Assembly (NCBI GenBank): GCA_029556615.1
Contig: JAKQDD010000209.1
Span: 1-64,000, forward strand
DNA length: 64,000 nt
DNA from: Verrucomicrobiota bacterium
GTDB taxonomy: Bacteria; Verrucomicrobiota; Verrucomicrobiia; Limisphaerales; J093
Direction: 5' to 3'
Below are positions 42,224 through 52,700 of the stretch, piece after piece; the first letter of the stretch is position 1; every line of letters starts with the position of its first letter. Position numbers and translations under genes: made by a program. The notes below the pieces were generated by a model. The model did no database searches and was not told where the DNA came from. It saw only the letters and a program-made list of their open reading frames with translations.

Positions 42224-43092
42224 AGCCGATCGTGATCCCGATGTTTCCTTCCGTCGACACGAGCGACTGCGGCGCGGTCGAAGCCGCGGTGCGGGAGGTC
42301 TACCGCATGATGTTCCCCGGCAGCGACCCGGCGGTCGTGGAACGTGCCTTCCGCTGTGTGACCGGCTGTTTCCGGGGTGAATGCCCGGGCTATCACGCCA
42401 TTGACGCGAGGTATCACGATCTCGAACACACGCTCCAGGGGACCCTCTGCATGGTTTCGATCCTCGCCGGACGCCATCGGGCGGGGGTGACCCCGCCCCT
42501 CACCCGCCGCGTCTTCGAGCTGGGGGTCCTCGCGATCCTGCTCCACGATTCCGGGTACGCGAAACGGATCGGGGACACCGAGGGCACAGGGGCCAAGTAC
42601 ACCTTCACGCATGTCGACCGCAGCGCCGAGTTCGCCGAGGAACTCCTTCGCCCCAAGGGCCTCCCGATCGCGGATATCCGGGCCATCCAGCACATGATCC
42701 ACTGCACCGGCGTCAACGTGGACCTCGAAGCCATCCCCTTTCAGGACGAACTCGAACGCCTCGCCGGCTACGCCTTGGGCACCGGCGATCTCCTCGGCCA
42801 GATGGCCGCCGCGGACTATGTCGACAAGCTGCCAGTGCTCTACGAGGAATTCGCCGAGGCCACCCGCTTCAGCGGCGCCGGACCGGCTCCGACCGCGGGT
42901 TTCTCGAGTGCCGAGACGCTAATCCGCAATACCCCCCGGTTCTGGCGCGAGTTCGTTCGGGTCAAGATCGACCGCGATTTCGCCGGAGTTCACCACTTCC
43001 TCGAGGATCCTTACCCCGGCGGCCCCAATCCTTACGTGCAGGCCATCGAGGCCCATATGGATCGAATCCGCCGGATCTACGGCGAATCCTGA
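42220..43092 (+). CDS. HD-domain metal-dependent phosphohydrolase
   Basis: A 290-aa predicted phosphohydrolase. The HD metal-binding residues appear as YHDLEHTLQG (His-Asp pair, about residue 66), LLHDSGYAKR (about 110) and later HMIHCTG and DYVDKLP. The fold resembles HD families that cleave nucleotides or cyclic nucleotides, but the substrate cannot be assigned. GTG at 42220 overlaps the lptE stop (GTGA), which favours coupled translation. ATG at 42241 is the alternative. Its 3' end overlaps the convergent hypC gene by 16 bp. Confidence 0.75.
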   Translation: MKPIVIPMFPSVDTSDCGAVEAAVREVYRMMFPGSDPAVVERAFRCVTGCFRGECPGYHAIDARYHDLEHTLQGTLCMVSILAGRHRAGVTPPLTRRVFELGVLAILLHDSGYAKRIGDTEGTGAKYTFTHVDRSAEFAEELLRPKGLPIADIRAIQHMIHCTGVNVDLEAIPFQDELERLAGYALGTGDLLGQMAAADYVDKLPVLYEEFAEATRFSGAGPAPTAGFSSAETLIRNTPRFWREFVRVKIDRDFAGVHHFLEDPYPGGPNPYVQAIEAHMDRIRRIYGES

Positions 43093-43364
43093 TCAGGATG
43101 CGGTTTCGGAGCGGCGGATTCCAGCCCCAGCTCGTTCAGCTCATCCATCTGTTGCAGGTAGGCGAACACCGCTTCCGCCTCGACCTCGTCCACCACGCTC
43201 AACGCGAAGCCGACGTGGACAATCACGTAGTCCCCGACCTTGGCCTCGGGCAGGCAAGCCAGACTGACCTCCTTGACCACCCCGCCAAAGCTCACCTTCC
43301 CGGTGCGGTCGAGATCCTCGCCCCCCGTCACGCTCAGCAATTTGCCCGGCACCGCCAAACACAT
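43077..43364 (-). CDS. hypC: Hydrogenase maturation chaperone HypC
   Basis: A 95-aa protein with the invariant N-terminus MCLAVPGKLL, whose Cys2 binds the Fe(CN)2CO intermediate during [NiFe]-hydrogenase maturation. VSFGGVVKEVSLACLPEAKVGDYVIVHVGFA is the conserved core (quoted here in part as SFGGVVKEV and GDYVIVHVGFA). The ATG at 43364 shares one base with the hypF stop (TGATG), so the two are co-translated. The gene ends 16 bp inside the convergent HD gene. No hypA, hypB, hypD, hypE or hydrogenase gene is present in the window. Confidence 0.92.
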   Translation of the reverse strand: MCLAVPGKLLSVTGGEDLDRTGKVSFGGVVKEVSLACLPEAKVGDYVIVHVGFALSVVDEVEAEAVFAYLQQMDELNELGLESAAPKPHPDQDSP

Positions 43365-45781
43365 CAGCGTTTCCTCGATTTGCGGGCGCGCGCTGCGGCC
43401 ATCACCTGACCCAGCGCGAGGCCCCCGTCGTTGGTCGGGACGCGCTGGTGCCAATAGGGGCTGAATCCCGCGCTGCGCAGCTCCTGCACGGCCCGTTCGA
43501 GCAGATATTTGTTCTGAAAACAGCCGCCCGTCAACACCACCCGGCTTTCTCCGGCCCGCCCGGCCAGGTCCACCATCCCGTCCACGAGCCCATTGTGGAA
43601 TTTCGCGGAGATCTCCCAGACCGGCACCTGCCGGGCCAGATCCGCCACCAAGGCCTCGATCAGCGGCCCCCAATCCAGCACCCAGCGCGGCGGCGCGACG
43701 CGCAGGGACCGGCATTGCTCGTGCACGGGGCAGGGCGGCGTCGCCGCACCGGACCGGCCGCCGCGGGCGCTCACGGAGCAGACGGGCAGGGGATAGCCCT
43801 CGTCGGTTTCGTCCCCCTCCAGCGAGAACTCGAGGTCCATGGCGGCCTGGCCCTCGAACCGGGCATCCTGCCGCAGGCCCGTCAGCGAGGCCACCGCGTC
43901 GAACAAACGCCCGGCGCTGGTCGTGCGCGGCGCGTTCACGGAGCCCTTCAGCATCCGCCGTATCCCGTTCAATTCCGCCGCGCTAAAAGCCTGGAGGGTC
44001 GGCAGGTCGCGCCGATCGAAGGCCGCGTCGCCCCACAACGCGTGGAGCAGCCCCAACGCCACCCGCCGCGGCTCGCGAACCGCCTTGTCACCCCCTGGCA
44101 ACCGGAACTCGCGGAGATGGCCCACCCGCTCGAACGAGGTTGGCGTGATCCGCAGAAACTCGCCCCCCCAGATCGTGTCATCGGTCCCCAGGCCGGTTCC
44201 GTCCCATGAGACCCCGAGCAAGGGGGCCGGCAGGTCGTTCTCCGCCATGCACGAGAGGACATGGGCATAGTGGTGCTGAACGCACACCACCGGCCGGCCG
44301 CTCGCGCGCGCGCGCCGGCTCGAGAGGTAGTCCGGATGCCGATCCGCAGCCACAATCTCCGGCGTCGCCCCGTACAACCGCGCCAGATCCGCCGCCACGG
44401 CGTCGAACGCCGCCAGAGCCGGCGCGGTCTCGAGGTCCCCGACGTGCTGGCTCAGGAAGACATCCCGGCCCTTGGCCAGGGCCACCGCATTCTTCAGGTG
44501 CGCCCCCACCCCCAGCGCGGTCGGCACCGCCTCCGCCACCCGCACCGGCAAGGGGGCGTAGCCGCGCGAACGCCGCACCACCATCTCCCGACCCAGCACG
44601 ACGCGCGCCACCGAGTCGTCCACCTGCCGCACAATCGGCCGGTTGTGGACCAGGAAACCGTCGGCGACGCCCCCCAGCCGCTCGAGCGCCTCCTTCTCGT
44701 CGATGCAGATCGGTTCCTCGGCATGATTTCCGCTTGTCGCCACCACCGTCTCCCCCAGGTCCGCCAGCAGGAGATGATGCAGCGGTGTATAGGGCAGCAT
44801 CACGCCCAGATACGGGTTCCCCGGGGCCGCAGCCTCGATCCCCGCCGGCGGCGTCGCCGCCCCGCGCCGCCGCCGCAGCAGCACGATCGGCGCTTCCGGC
44901 GCGCCGAGCAGCCGGGCTTCGGCCGCCGACACGTCGCCCAGGAGTCGCGCGGCCTCGACATCCGGGCACATCACGGCCAGCGGTTTTGCCTCCCGGTGTT
45001 TCCGGGCCCGCAACCGGTTGACTGCCGCGGCATCGGCCAGGCGGACCATGAGATGGAACCCCCCCAGCCCCTTCACGGCAATCACACCGCCCCCCCGCAG
45101 CGCCGCCACGGCCATCGCCAGGGCGGCGTCCCGACGAGCCTTCACCCGCCCCGCCTCGTCCCAAAACTCGAGCTGCGGACCGCACTCCGGGCAGGCGTTC
45201 GGCTGGGCGTGAAACCGGCGGTCGGTCGGGTCCTCGTATTCCCGGCGGCAAGCCGGGCAGAGGGCGAACTCCGCCATCGAGGTGTTGGGCCGATCGTACG
45301 GCAACGCGCGGAGGATCGAGTAACGCGGACCGCAATGGGTGCAGTTGGTGAACGGATACCGGTACCGGCGGTTCGCGGGGTCAAAGACCTCGCGGAGACA
45401 CGCCGCGCAGACTGCAATGTCCGGCAACACCAGCGCCGTCTTCTCCCCGTCCGCATCGCTGGCCCGGATCTCGAACTCCGAGTAATGCAACGGATCGAGG
45501 CGGGTGATTTCGAGGCTTTGAATGAAGCTGCGGGGCGGTCGCTCCGGCTCGATCCGCAGCGTGAACGCCTCGACCCGCGCCGCGGGCCCTTCCACCTCGA
45601 TCACCACGCCCGCCGCCGTGTTGCCCACCCAGCCGGTCAAGGCCAGCTCGGTCGCGAGCCGGAACACAAAAGGCCGGAAACCCACCCCCTGGACCGCGCC
45701 GCGCACCGTCAGCCGCGCCCGCATCCTGCGCGCGCAACCGTCCGCAGTCGGAGAGACCCTGGGATGGAGTGCGGACTGCAT
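43364..45781 (-). CDS. hypF: Carbamoyltransferase HypF
   Basis: An 805-aa enzyme that makes the carbamoyl group later converted to the cyanide ligands of [NiFe]-hydrogenase. An N-terminal acylphosphatase-like domain has VRGAVQGVGFRPFVF (from about residue 26). Four CxxC pairs (CAAC, CTHC, CPAC, CPEC) form zinc fingers at about 122-210. A YrdC-like domain follows at about 220-400 (KGLGGFHLM). The C-terminal Kae1-like domain contains HHYAHVLSCMAEND and VLTGGCFQNKYLLERA. ATG at 45724 would also fit, since the first domain begins just after it. Located between a cNMP-binding protein gene and hypC, in the same direction. Confidence 0.92.
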   Translation of the reverse strand: MQSALHPRVSPTADGCARRMRARLTVRGAVQGVGFRPFVFRLATELALTGWVGNTAAGVVIEVEGPAARVEAFTLRIEPERPPRSFIQSLEITRLDPLHYSEFEIRASDADGEKTALVLPDIAVCAACLREVFDPANRRYRYPFTNCTHCGPRYSILRALPYDRPNTSMAEFALCPACRREYEDPTDRRFHAQPNACPECGPQLEFWDEAGRVKARRDAALAMAVAALRGGGVIAVKGLGGFHLMVRLADAAAVNRLRARKHREAKPLAVMCPDVEAARLLGDVSAAEARLLGAPEAPIVLLRRRRGAATPPAGIEAAAPGNPYLGVMLPYTPLHHLLLADLGETVVATSGNHAEEPICIDEKEALERLGGVADGFLVHNRPIVRQVDDSVARVVLGREMVVRRSRGYAPLPVRVAEAVPTALGVGAHLKNAVALAKGRDVFLSQHVGDLETAPALAAFDAVAADLARLYGATPEIVAADRHPDYLSSRRARASGRPVVCVQHHYAHVLSCMAENDLPAPLLGVSWDGTGLGTDDTIWGGEFLRITPTSFERVGHLREFRLPGGDKAVREPRRVALGLLHALWGDAAFDRRDLPTLQAFSAAELNGIRRMLKGSVNAPRTTSAGRLFDAVASLTGLRQDARFEGQAAMDLEFSLEGDETDEGYPLPVCSVSARGGRSGAATPPCPVHEQCRSLRVAPPRWVLDWGPLIEALVADLARQVPVWEISAKFHNGLVDGMVDLAGRAGESRVVLTGGCFQNKYLLERAVQELRSAGFSPYWHQRVPTNDGGLALGQVMAAARARKSRKR

Positions 45782-45809
45782 GGCGCACGGGTCGGGAGCG
45801 GTCAGTGCC

Positions 45810-46271
45810 TCATCCGGTCGAGCCGTAGAAATCCAACAGCTGGCTGTGGGTCGCCTGCAGCCGCTGCGCTGCCATCCGCGTCACCCGGCTCACCAGCGCA
45901 AGGCCGAACTCGGGCTTTTCCTCCGCCAGCGCCCGCAGCCGGTCGGTCGTCCACCAGAGCGCCTCCGTCTCCGCCAGGACCCGGGCGCTGAAATGCCACC
46001 GATAGGGCGGGGTCAGCCAGGACCACCCCACGGCGTCCCCGGCCTCGAGGTTCACAAAGACCACCGGGCCCTTGCCGTGGATCAAACCCTCGAGGGCGAC
46101 GCTGCCCGTGACCAGCAAGTAGAACCGCACCGCCGGTTCCCCCTCTCGGACCAGGAACTCGCCCGGGTCAAATCGTGCCAGGGCCGCCCCTGCCTCGAGC
46201 ACGGGGAGATGCTGCAGACCCAGTTCCCGCACGAACGGGTGCCTCTCCAACAAGGCATGAACCTCTTGCAT
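45810..46271 (-). CDS. Stand-alone cyclic nucleotide-binding domain protein
   Basis: A 153-aa protein consisting of one cNMP-binding domain of the CRP/FNR sensor type (FDPGEFLVREGEPAVRFYLL, GDAVGWSWLTPPYRWHFSA, then ALAEEKPEFGL). The C-terminus stops after one helix. No DNA-binding domain is present, so it would act through a partner. Similar domains are encoded beside group 3b [NiFe]-hydrogenase genes in other bacteria, which fits with hypF and hypC immediately downstream (29 bp to the hypF start). Ligand and partner are unknown. Confidence 0.8.
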   Translation of the reverse strand: MQEVHALLERHPFVRELGLQHLPVLEAGAALARFDPGEFLVREGEPAVRFYLLVTGSVALEGLIHGKGPVVFVNLEAGDAVGWSWLTPPYRWHFSARVLAETEALWWTTDRLRALAEEKPEFGLALVSRVTRMAAQRLQATHSQLLDFYGSTG

Positions 46272-46367
46272 AAGCGCTGTGACTCGGCTTCACCTTTCCC
46301 CGGGAACCAGGAACCTGCTCACCACCCGTTGTCGGCCTCTTTACATTAATTGTCCGGTCTCGGTCAT

Positions 46368-48695
46368 TCAAGCGGGTTCGAGGGCGCGCGCGATGGCATT
46401 CCACCAGAGGTCATGCAGCTCCGCGACCGCCCAGGACCATTCCCCCGAGGCCGTTTTGACGATGAGGCGGTCGCCCCCCACCCGCCCCAGGACCGCCGCC
46501 GGGACCCCGAGGATCCGGGCCTGCTCGATGACCTTGGCGGCGTGCAGCGGGGCGGTGGTGATGACGATCCGATTCTGCGTCTCGCCGAAGAGCAGCGCAT
46601 CCTGCCGCGTCCCCGTGATGCCGGTGAGATCCAGAGCGGCCCCGATCTGACGCGGTGTTTCCCGGGCCACGTGCTGGCTGATGCAGCTCTCGGCCAGGCA
46701 AACGGCGAGGCCGCCTTCGCTGCAATCATGGGCGCTCTTGACGGACCCGCCGTGAATCAGGCTGCGCACCGCCTCGTGCAGCGCCCGTGCCTGATCCAGG
46801 TCGCAGCGGGGAGGGCGCCCGTTCTTGACCTGATGGATCACCCGCAGATAGGCGCTGCCGCCCAGCCCCTGCAGCGGGTCGGCGCCATCGACGGCAGGTC
46901 CCAGCAGCAGGATCGCATCCCCTTCGTCCTTGAACCACTGGGTTGTGATGTGTTCCCGCCGGCTGATCAGACCGACCATCGCCACCGTGGGTGTGGGATC
47001 GATCGGCCCGGCCGGGTTCTGGTTGTAGAGGCTGCAGTTGCCCCCCGTGACCGGCGTCCCAAACGCCCGGCAGGCGTCGCCCAGGCCGCGAACGCTCTCC
47101 TGCAACTGCCAGAACAAGTCGGGCCGGTGGGGATTGCCGTAGTTCAAATTGTCCGTGACGCCCAGCGGTGTGGCGCCAGCACAGGCCAGATTCCGCGCCG
47201 CCTCAGCCACGGCGATCTTGCCGCCTTCGTAGGGATCGAGATAGACGTAGGTCCCGTTGCCGTCGACGGTCAGCGCCAGGTATTTCTCCGGGATGTCCGG
47301 TTCGGGGCCTGCGGCGGCGGCGCCGGCCGCCCGTGGCGGCAGGGCGTCGCTCTTGATCCGGATCACGGCAGCGTCGCTCCCGGGGCAGACCACCGAACCG
47401 TCCCGCACCATGTGATCGTACTGCCGATAGACCCAGTTCTTGGACGCGATCGTCGGCCAGGCGAGCAGCGCCCGAAGCGCGGGCCCGGGATCGGCCAGGT
47501 CGGGGATTCCGCCGAGCGCAAAGTCCCGGACAGCCCGCACGTACTCCGGCTCCCGGGCTTCGCGTTCGTACACCGGGGACTCGTTCGCGATCAATGCGGC
47601 CGGGATGTCGGCCACCACGCGGCCCTCGTGCCGCACCACCATCCGGCCGGTGTCGGTGACCGTGCCGATGACCGCCCACGGCAGGTCCCACTTGTCGAAC
47701 ACGCGCTTGACTTCCTCTTCGCGGCCCGCGTGCACGATGATGAGCATCCGCTCCTGCGACTCGCTCAGCATGATCTCGTACGGGGTCATATGAGGCGCCC
47801 GCTGCGGGACGCGGCTCAGTTCGATCTCGATGCCGGTGCCGGCGCGGGCAGCAGTCTCGCAGGTGGAACAGGTCAGCCCGGCAGCCCCCATGTCCTGGAT
47901 CCCGGCCACGGCGCCTGTTGCCAACAGCTCGAGGCAGGCTTCGCAGACGAGCTTCTCCATGAACGGATCTCCCACCTGCACCGCCCCGCGCTGCTGTTCC
48001 GCGGATTCCTCGGTCAGGTCCTGGGAGGCGAACGCCGCCCCCGCCAGGCCGTCCCGGCCCGTCGCCGGCCCCACGTAGAACACCGGATTCCCGACGCCGC
48101 TGGCGCGGCCCCGGGCGATCTGCTTGTGTCGCAGGACGCCAAGGCAGAAGACGTTCACCAGCGGATTCCCCGCATACGACGGGTCGAAGTAAACCTCGCC
48201 GGCGATGGTCGGGATGCCAAAGCAGTTCCCGTAATGCGCGATCCCCGCCACCACGCCCGCGAACAGTCGCCGCACCTCCGGATCGGCCAGCTCCCCAAAC
48301 CGGAGGGAATCGATGGCACAAACCGGCCTGGCGCCCATGGTGAAGATGTCGCGGATGATCCCGCCCACGCCGGTGGCCGCCCCCTGGAAGGGCTCGACGG
48401 CGCTCGGGTGGTTGTGCGACTCGATCTTGAAGGCGATCGCCAACCCGTCCCCAATGTCGAGAATCCCCGCATTCTCCTCCCCGGCCCCGACCAGGACCCG
48501 CGGCGACCGGGTGGGGAACGTCCGCAGCAGCGGGCGCGTGTTCTTGTACGAGCAGTGCTCGCTCCACATCACCGAGAAAATGCCCAGCTCGGTGTGCGTT
48601 GGGTCCCGCCCCAGGATGGTTCGGATCCGGCCGTACTCCTCGGCCGTCAGGTTGTGCTGCTGCACCAGTTCCGGTGTGATTGTGGGCTCGGTCAT
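46368..48695 (-). CDS. purL: Phosphoribosylformylglycinamidine synthase subunit PurL
   Basis: A 775-aa ATP-dependent subunit of the small-type FGAM synthase, the fourth step of purine synthesis. It needs PurQ and PurS, which are not in this window. The active-site stretch [20 protein letters not shown] lies at about 42-61. [20 protein letters not shown] and [12 protein letters not shown]-type elements mark the two repeated AIRS-like halves. [15 protein letters not shown] and [12 protein letters not shown] occur in the second half. ATG at 48695 lies 12 bases downstream of a perfect 20-bp palindrome. The neighbour upstream on the same strand is mqnA. Confidence 0.93.
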   Translation of the reverse strand: MTEPTITPELVQQHNLTAEEYGRIRTILGRDPTHTELGIFSVMWSEHCSYKNTRPLLRTFPTRSPRVLVGAGEENAGILDIGDGLAIAFKIESHNHPSAVEPFQGAATGVGGIIRDIFTMGARPVCAIDSLRFGELADPEVRRLFAGVVAGIAHYGNCFGIPTIAGEVYFDPSYAGNPLVNVFCLGVLRHKQIARGRASGVGNPVFYVGPATGRDGLAGAAFASQDLTEESAEQQRGAVQVGDPFMEKLVCEACLELLATGAVAGIQDMGAAGLTCSTCETAARAGTGIEIELSRVPQRAPHMTPYEIMLSESQERMLIIVHAGREEEVKRVFDKWDLPWAVIGTVTDTGRMVVRHEGRVVADIPAALIANESPVYEREAREPEYVRAVRDFALGGIPDLADPGPALRALLAWPTIASKNWVYRQYDHMVRDGSVVCPGSDAAVIRIKSDALPPRAAGAAAAGPEPDIPEKYLALTVDGNGTYVYLDPYEGGKIAVAEAARNLACAGATPLGVTDNLNYGNPHRPDLFWQLQESVRGLGDACRAFGTPVTGGNCSLYNQNPAGPIDPTPTVAMVGLISRREHITTQWFKDEGDAILLLGPAVDGADPLQGLGGSAYLRVIHQVKNGRPPRCDLDQARALHEAVRSLIHGGSVKSAHDCSEGGLAVCLAESCISQHVARETPRQIGAALDLTGITGTRQDALLFGETQNRIVITTAPLHAAKVIEQARILGVPAAVLGRVGGDRLIVKTASGEWSWAVAELHDLWWNAIARALEPA

Positions 48696-48707
48696 AGTCA
48701 CCCGCCA

Positions 48708-48727
48708 GACTCCCCGGCCGGGGAGTC
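48708..48727. promoter_or_regulatory. Perfect 20-bp palindrome in the purL leader
   Basis: GACTCCCCGGCCGGGGAGTC is its own reverse complement, with no loop base. It ends 12 bases upstream of the purL start codon and 104 bp after mqnA. On mRNA it would form a stem next to the ribosome-binding region. On DNA it could bind a dimeric protein. There is no downstream T-run, so a plain terminator for mqnA is less likely. Confidence 0.5.
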
Positions 48728-48831
48728 TCCGCGCGTTCGCCGGCAGGATGCAGGCTTCCCCCGGCTTACACAAGCCCCTGAAATCCCGTGCCGCCCGGCC
48801 GTTGCCTCGCCGGCCGACCGGTCTGCTCGCC

Positions 48832-49602
48832 TCATGACACGAACGGCACCGGATGCGCCGGTCCGAGCCCGTGCCGTTCCAGGAGCTCCGCGAAACGCTC
48901 GATCCCCCGGCGGTGTTCCGGCCCGAGCGAGAACTCGAGATGCCGCCGGAAGTAGGCCCGCCGGAACTCGAGCTCGTACTCCGGCCGCTGGCTGATGATC
49001 TCGTCGAGGGCCTCCATGCCCTGCTGGTGGGCACGTCGCAGGCGGCGCCGGAGCGGCTCCCCGGCGGCCTCCCGGCGCAGCGTCCAGAGCGCAAACACAA
49101 ACGGCAGGCCCGTGTGCTCACGCCACGCCCCCCCCAGATCCCAGATCCGATGCGGCGCCCCGCTCCGCACAAAATCCAGGGCGCGATCCCCAATCAGCAG
49201 GACCGCCGTCGACGATGCCGCGTGCGCGTACGCCTCCAACCGGCGATAGGCCGGACGCAGTCCGCGCTCGGCGAGCAACACCTTGAGCAGGTTCACGCTG
49301 GCGAGGGAGGCTGGATCGCAATCGACGGTCCGGATCTGTTCCAGGGGGACCTGATGCGCCAGGATCACGCTCTTCACATCGCCGTTCGAGGCGACGCCCA
49401 CTCCTTCGAGCGCGTCATAGCTGCCGCGCAGGATGGCTTCGCTCACGCTCAGCAGCGCCGCATCCAGCTCGCCCCGGGCCAGCAGCACCGACAGCCGTGC
49501 CGGCGACGCAAACACCACGTCGGACTCGATCCCCCAGGTCAGGGGCACGACATTCAGCGAGTTCACCGATCCGATCCGGCGATTGAGATTCCGCAAGGTC
49601 AT
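48832..49602 (-). CDS. mqnA: Chorismate dehydratase MqnA (futalosine pathway)
   Basis: A 256-aa enzyme that dehydrates chorismate to 3-[(1-carboxyvinyl)oxy]benzoate, the first committed step of menaquinone synthesis by the futalosine route. The N-terminal [17 protein letters not shown] and [12 protein letters not shown] are the family's substrate-binding segments, and [16 protein letters not shown] lies in the second lobe of the periplasmic-binding-like fold. Its presence argues for futalosine-type menaquinone synthesis in this organism. The other mqn genes are not in the window. Confidence 0.9.
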   Translation of the reverse strand: MTLRNLNRRIGSVNSLNVVPLTWGIESDVVFASPARLSVLLARGELDAALLSVSEAILRGSYDALEGVGVASNGDVKSVILAHQVPLEQIRTVDCDPASLASVNLLKVLLAERGLRPAYRRLEAYAHAASSTAVLLIGDRALDFVRSGAPHRIWDLGGAWREHTGLPFVFALWTLRREAAGEPLRRRLRRAHQQGMEALDEIISQRPEYELEFRRAYFRRHLEFSLGPEHRRGIERFAELLERHGLGPAHPVPFVS

Positions 49603-49718
49603 CCCTGACCACCACTCTGACCTTATGCCCGGACCGGATCAAGCCCTTGCCAGGGGCGGCTTCACCGAGCGCCTCCACCGGGTTCGAAGCCAGCGCCGCC
49701 TGGGGTGAAGTCCCGGGC

Positions 49719-52700
49719 TCACGGGGACTCGCGAGGCGCTCCGGACGGAACGGCGTTGGTGGGGGAACGGTCGGACGGCAGCACCGAGCGCAGGGTGTGG
49801 AACGGGCGGAACAACGGGAGCAGCACCTTGGGAACGTAAAGCGGCTCGAGCTTCGGGTGGCCGAGAGTGCCGGTGACCTTGAAGACCAGCACCTTGGCAA
49901 TCGGCGAGAACACGAAGCTCAACAGCGGGCCGATCACCGGCGCCCGTGGCAGCACCTCGGCCTCGACCCGCGCCTGCACGTTCGCATCAAAATCCACCGA
50001 TCCCCGATACTCCAGGTTGACCGGGCCGGCCTGGACGATCAGATCCTCGGTGTACAGAATGCTGTCGCGGATCACGAACGTGGCGCGGGCAGCTCTGGCG
50101 CGGTTGTTGCCCAATCCGGGAACGACCGTGTTGAGCCCCTTCGAGAGCACCCCGAAAACCGGCAGGTCCCAGATCAGCCCCTCGCGCAGATCGACCCGGC
50201 CGGCTCCCTGCCAGCTCTTCCAGTCCGCCGAGTTGGCGTGCAGGATCTCGAGGGAACCCGTGAGCTCACCCTCGACCCGGTTGGTTTTCGGGAACGTGTC
50301 CTCCACGAGGCTTCGGGCGTCGAGCCGCGTGCCCTCGGCCCGGAATTGCAGGTCAGCGGTGCCGTTCGTCCGGAGATCAGCGCGCAGGTCCGCTTGCAGC
50401 TGGCCGCCATAGAACGCCGCCACCAGGTTGGTGATCACGATCCGGGGGCCACGCCACGCCACGGTGCCCTGCACCTCCGGCACCCGGAACCGCCAGTAGC
50501 GGAACGGTCCCCCGCGGACCTCGACCTGCAAGTCCGCCGTGTCCAGCGCGGAGCCCGTGGGCACACGCCCCTCGACTCTCACGTCGGGAGAAGCGCCAAA
50601 CTGGTAGGGCTCGAAGGTCTTGACCAACTCCGGCCCGATCGCGCGGGCAACCCGCCCCGGATCGACGCGCCCGGTCACGTTCGTCAGGCAGACCTGGTCG
50701 CCCGCGCTGTCGTATCCGACCCCTGACGCCCCAAGATAATCCCCGCCCGCGCGCAGTTCGATCTCCTGCGCCGTGAGCCACGGCTCGCGCCATCGAACCC
50801 GACCTCGAACCGCGTCAATCCGGTCGCCGCGGAAGGTGAAGTTCGTGATCGTCACAGCCACATCGCACGCCACCCAGTGAGGCTGTTCCCAACATCCCCA
50901 CACCTCGCCCGCGACCTCGGGAGGACCGCCAAACGCGAACTCCCGCAGCACCCGCGGCGCGCCGGGATCGATGATCGGCCCGACCGTGACCGGATCGAGC
51001 GCTGCCCGCAGCCGCCATCGGAATTCCTTGGTGCGCACCTGCAACTGATAGCTCAAATCGGCTGTGCCCTCCGGACGGACCACGTGCAGCGCGTCGAGGG
51101 TGAGAACCTCGTTGGCGAGCCCGCCTTGGACACGGGCGGACTGGATCGGGACGCCCTGGAACGACACGTTGGTCCCTTCGACCCGCCCGTTGACGACGAG
51201 CGTCGGCAGCGTGGCCCGCCCCCAATCCGCGAGGGGCAAGTCCCAGGCAGGCAACACCGCACGCACCTGCGCTTCAAGACGCGGCGGCGTTTCCCAGCCG
51301 AACTGGGCCAGCCAGCGCTCCGTCCCCTCGCCGAGTGCCGGGGCCAGGCGATGGATATCGAACTGTGCCATCAGCCGGGCGCTCGCCACATGGTCGTCGG
51401 TCCGCAGACGGGCCTCGGGCACCTCGAGCCTGCCGCCGTACAACGCCGCCTCGAGCCGGGTAATCTCGAGCGTGGGAGCGTGCCACGCGATCGCCGCCGT
51501 CGCGGACTCGAGGCGCAGGTTCGGGGTTTCGACCCCCTCAGCTTGGACCTGCAGCCCGCCTCGCACCGCAGACCACCGCGTCCAGTCCGGCCCCTGCGGT
51601 CCCGCGTGCTCCGACGCGGAGAGCCTTCCGCGCACCTCGAGCCGGCCGGCACTCCCCCACTGGCTTTGAACCTGGCGCAGGTCGACCCCGCCCTCAACCC
51701 ACTCCGGTCGCGGCTCGGGCCACAAGTGACACACTCGGATCCTCCCCTGGGCCGCCCCGGACGTGCCCCAGGGCGTGGTCAGCTGCGTCGCCGTCGCCTC
51801 CAGGTCCGTCTCCCAGCCCGCGGCGAACTCCGCCGACCGACGGCTCCGTCCCGTCACGCCGATCTCCCGGACGCTCGCCAGCCGACCCCGGACTTCCTCC
51901 GCGCGGAACTGCCAGCCCACCCCCGTGGCCTCGGCCACGCCTCCACCGGGATACGCCTCGAGCGACACGCTGGCCTTCCGGAACTCTCCCCACACGGCGG
52001 AATGCGCGCCGGCGGCTTCGACGCGGATCTCGCCGCGCCACCAGGTGTTGCTGCCGGGGGCCGCCCGGAGCCGCGCCCAGAGACTGAAGTCCTGCAGACG
52101 GCCCCAGGGGCTCAGGGCTCCTGCGGCCTGGCCCCGCAACTCCGCCCCGAAGGTCGCGGGATCGCGCACGTCGCCCCAAAACCGGAGGTGGATTTCCGGG
52201 GGTTGGGTGAACTGGAGCTGGCGATGGATTGCGGCGAACTCGCGCAGGGGTGTTTGCCACGGGGCGGCGCCTGGTTCCGGGGCTTCCGCGCCAGCCAGAC
52301 CCTCGCGGGTCCGCAAGGCTGCCAGCGCGCCGTTCGTCAGCACGCCGGACACTCGCACCGGCGTTCCCTCCCACCGCCCGCGCAATTCCTCGAGATCCCA
52401 CGTCCCATCGGGTCGGAACCGCACAGAGGCCTGCAAGGCGTCGAGGGCCAGCGGCCGCGCCGTCCCCGGCGGTTGGTCCAGGGGCAGGACCGCCCGTCCG
52501 TCATGAAAGCTCAACGCGTCGAGTGCAATCTGGCGGCGCCGCAAGAGGGCCGGCCAGTCGAGATCCAAGGCCACCTCTCCGAACTGCGCGGAGGTCTCCT
52601 GGCCCCCGACCGAGCGACCCAGCGCGACGTCCTCGATTACAAACCCCCGATACCAGTGCCAGCGCAAGCGACCCAGGGCAACCTCGACGCCATGCTCTTG

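Noticed and set aside
46272-46367. Possible promoter TTGAAT-16-TTAATG before the cNMP gene
   Set aside because: The first box overlaps the purL stop, the boxes match consensus poorly, and the purL gene lies downstream of the cNMP gene on the same strand, so its placement is not convincing.
46350-48995. An 881-codon open frame on the + strand
   Set aside because: Antisense shadow of purL, which is confidently identified by conserved motifs.
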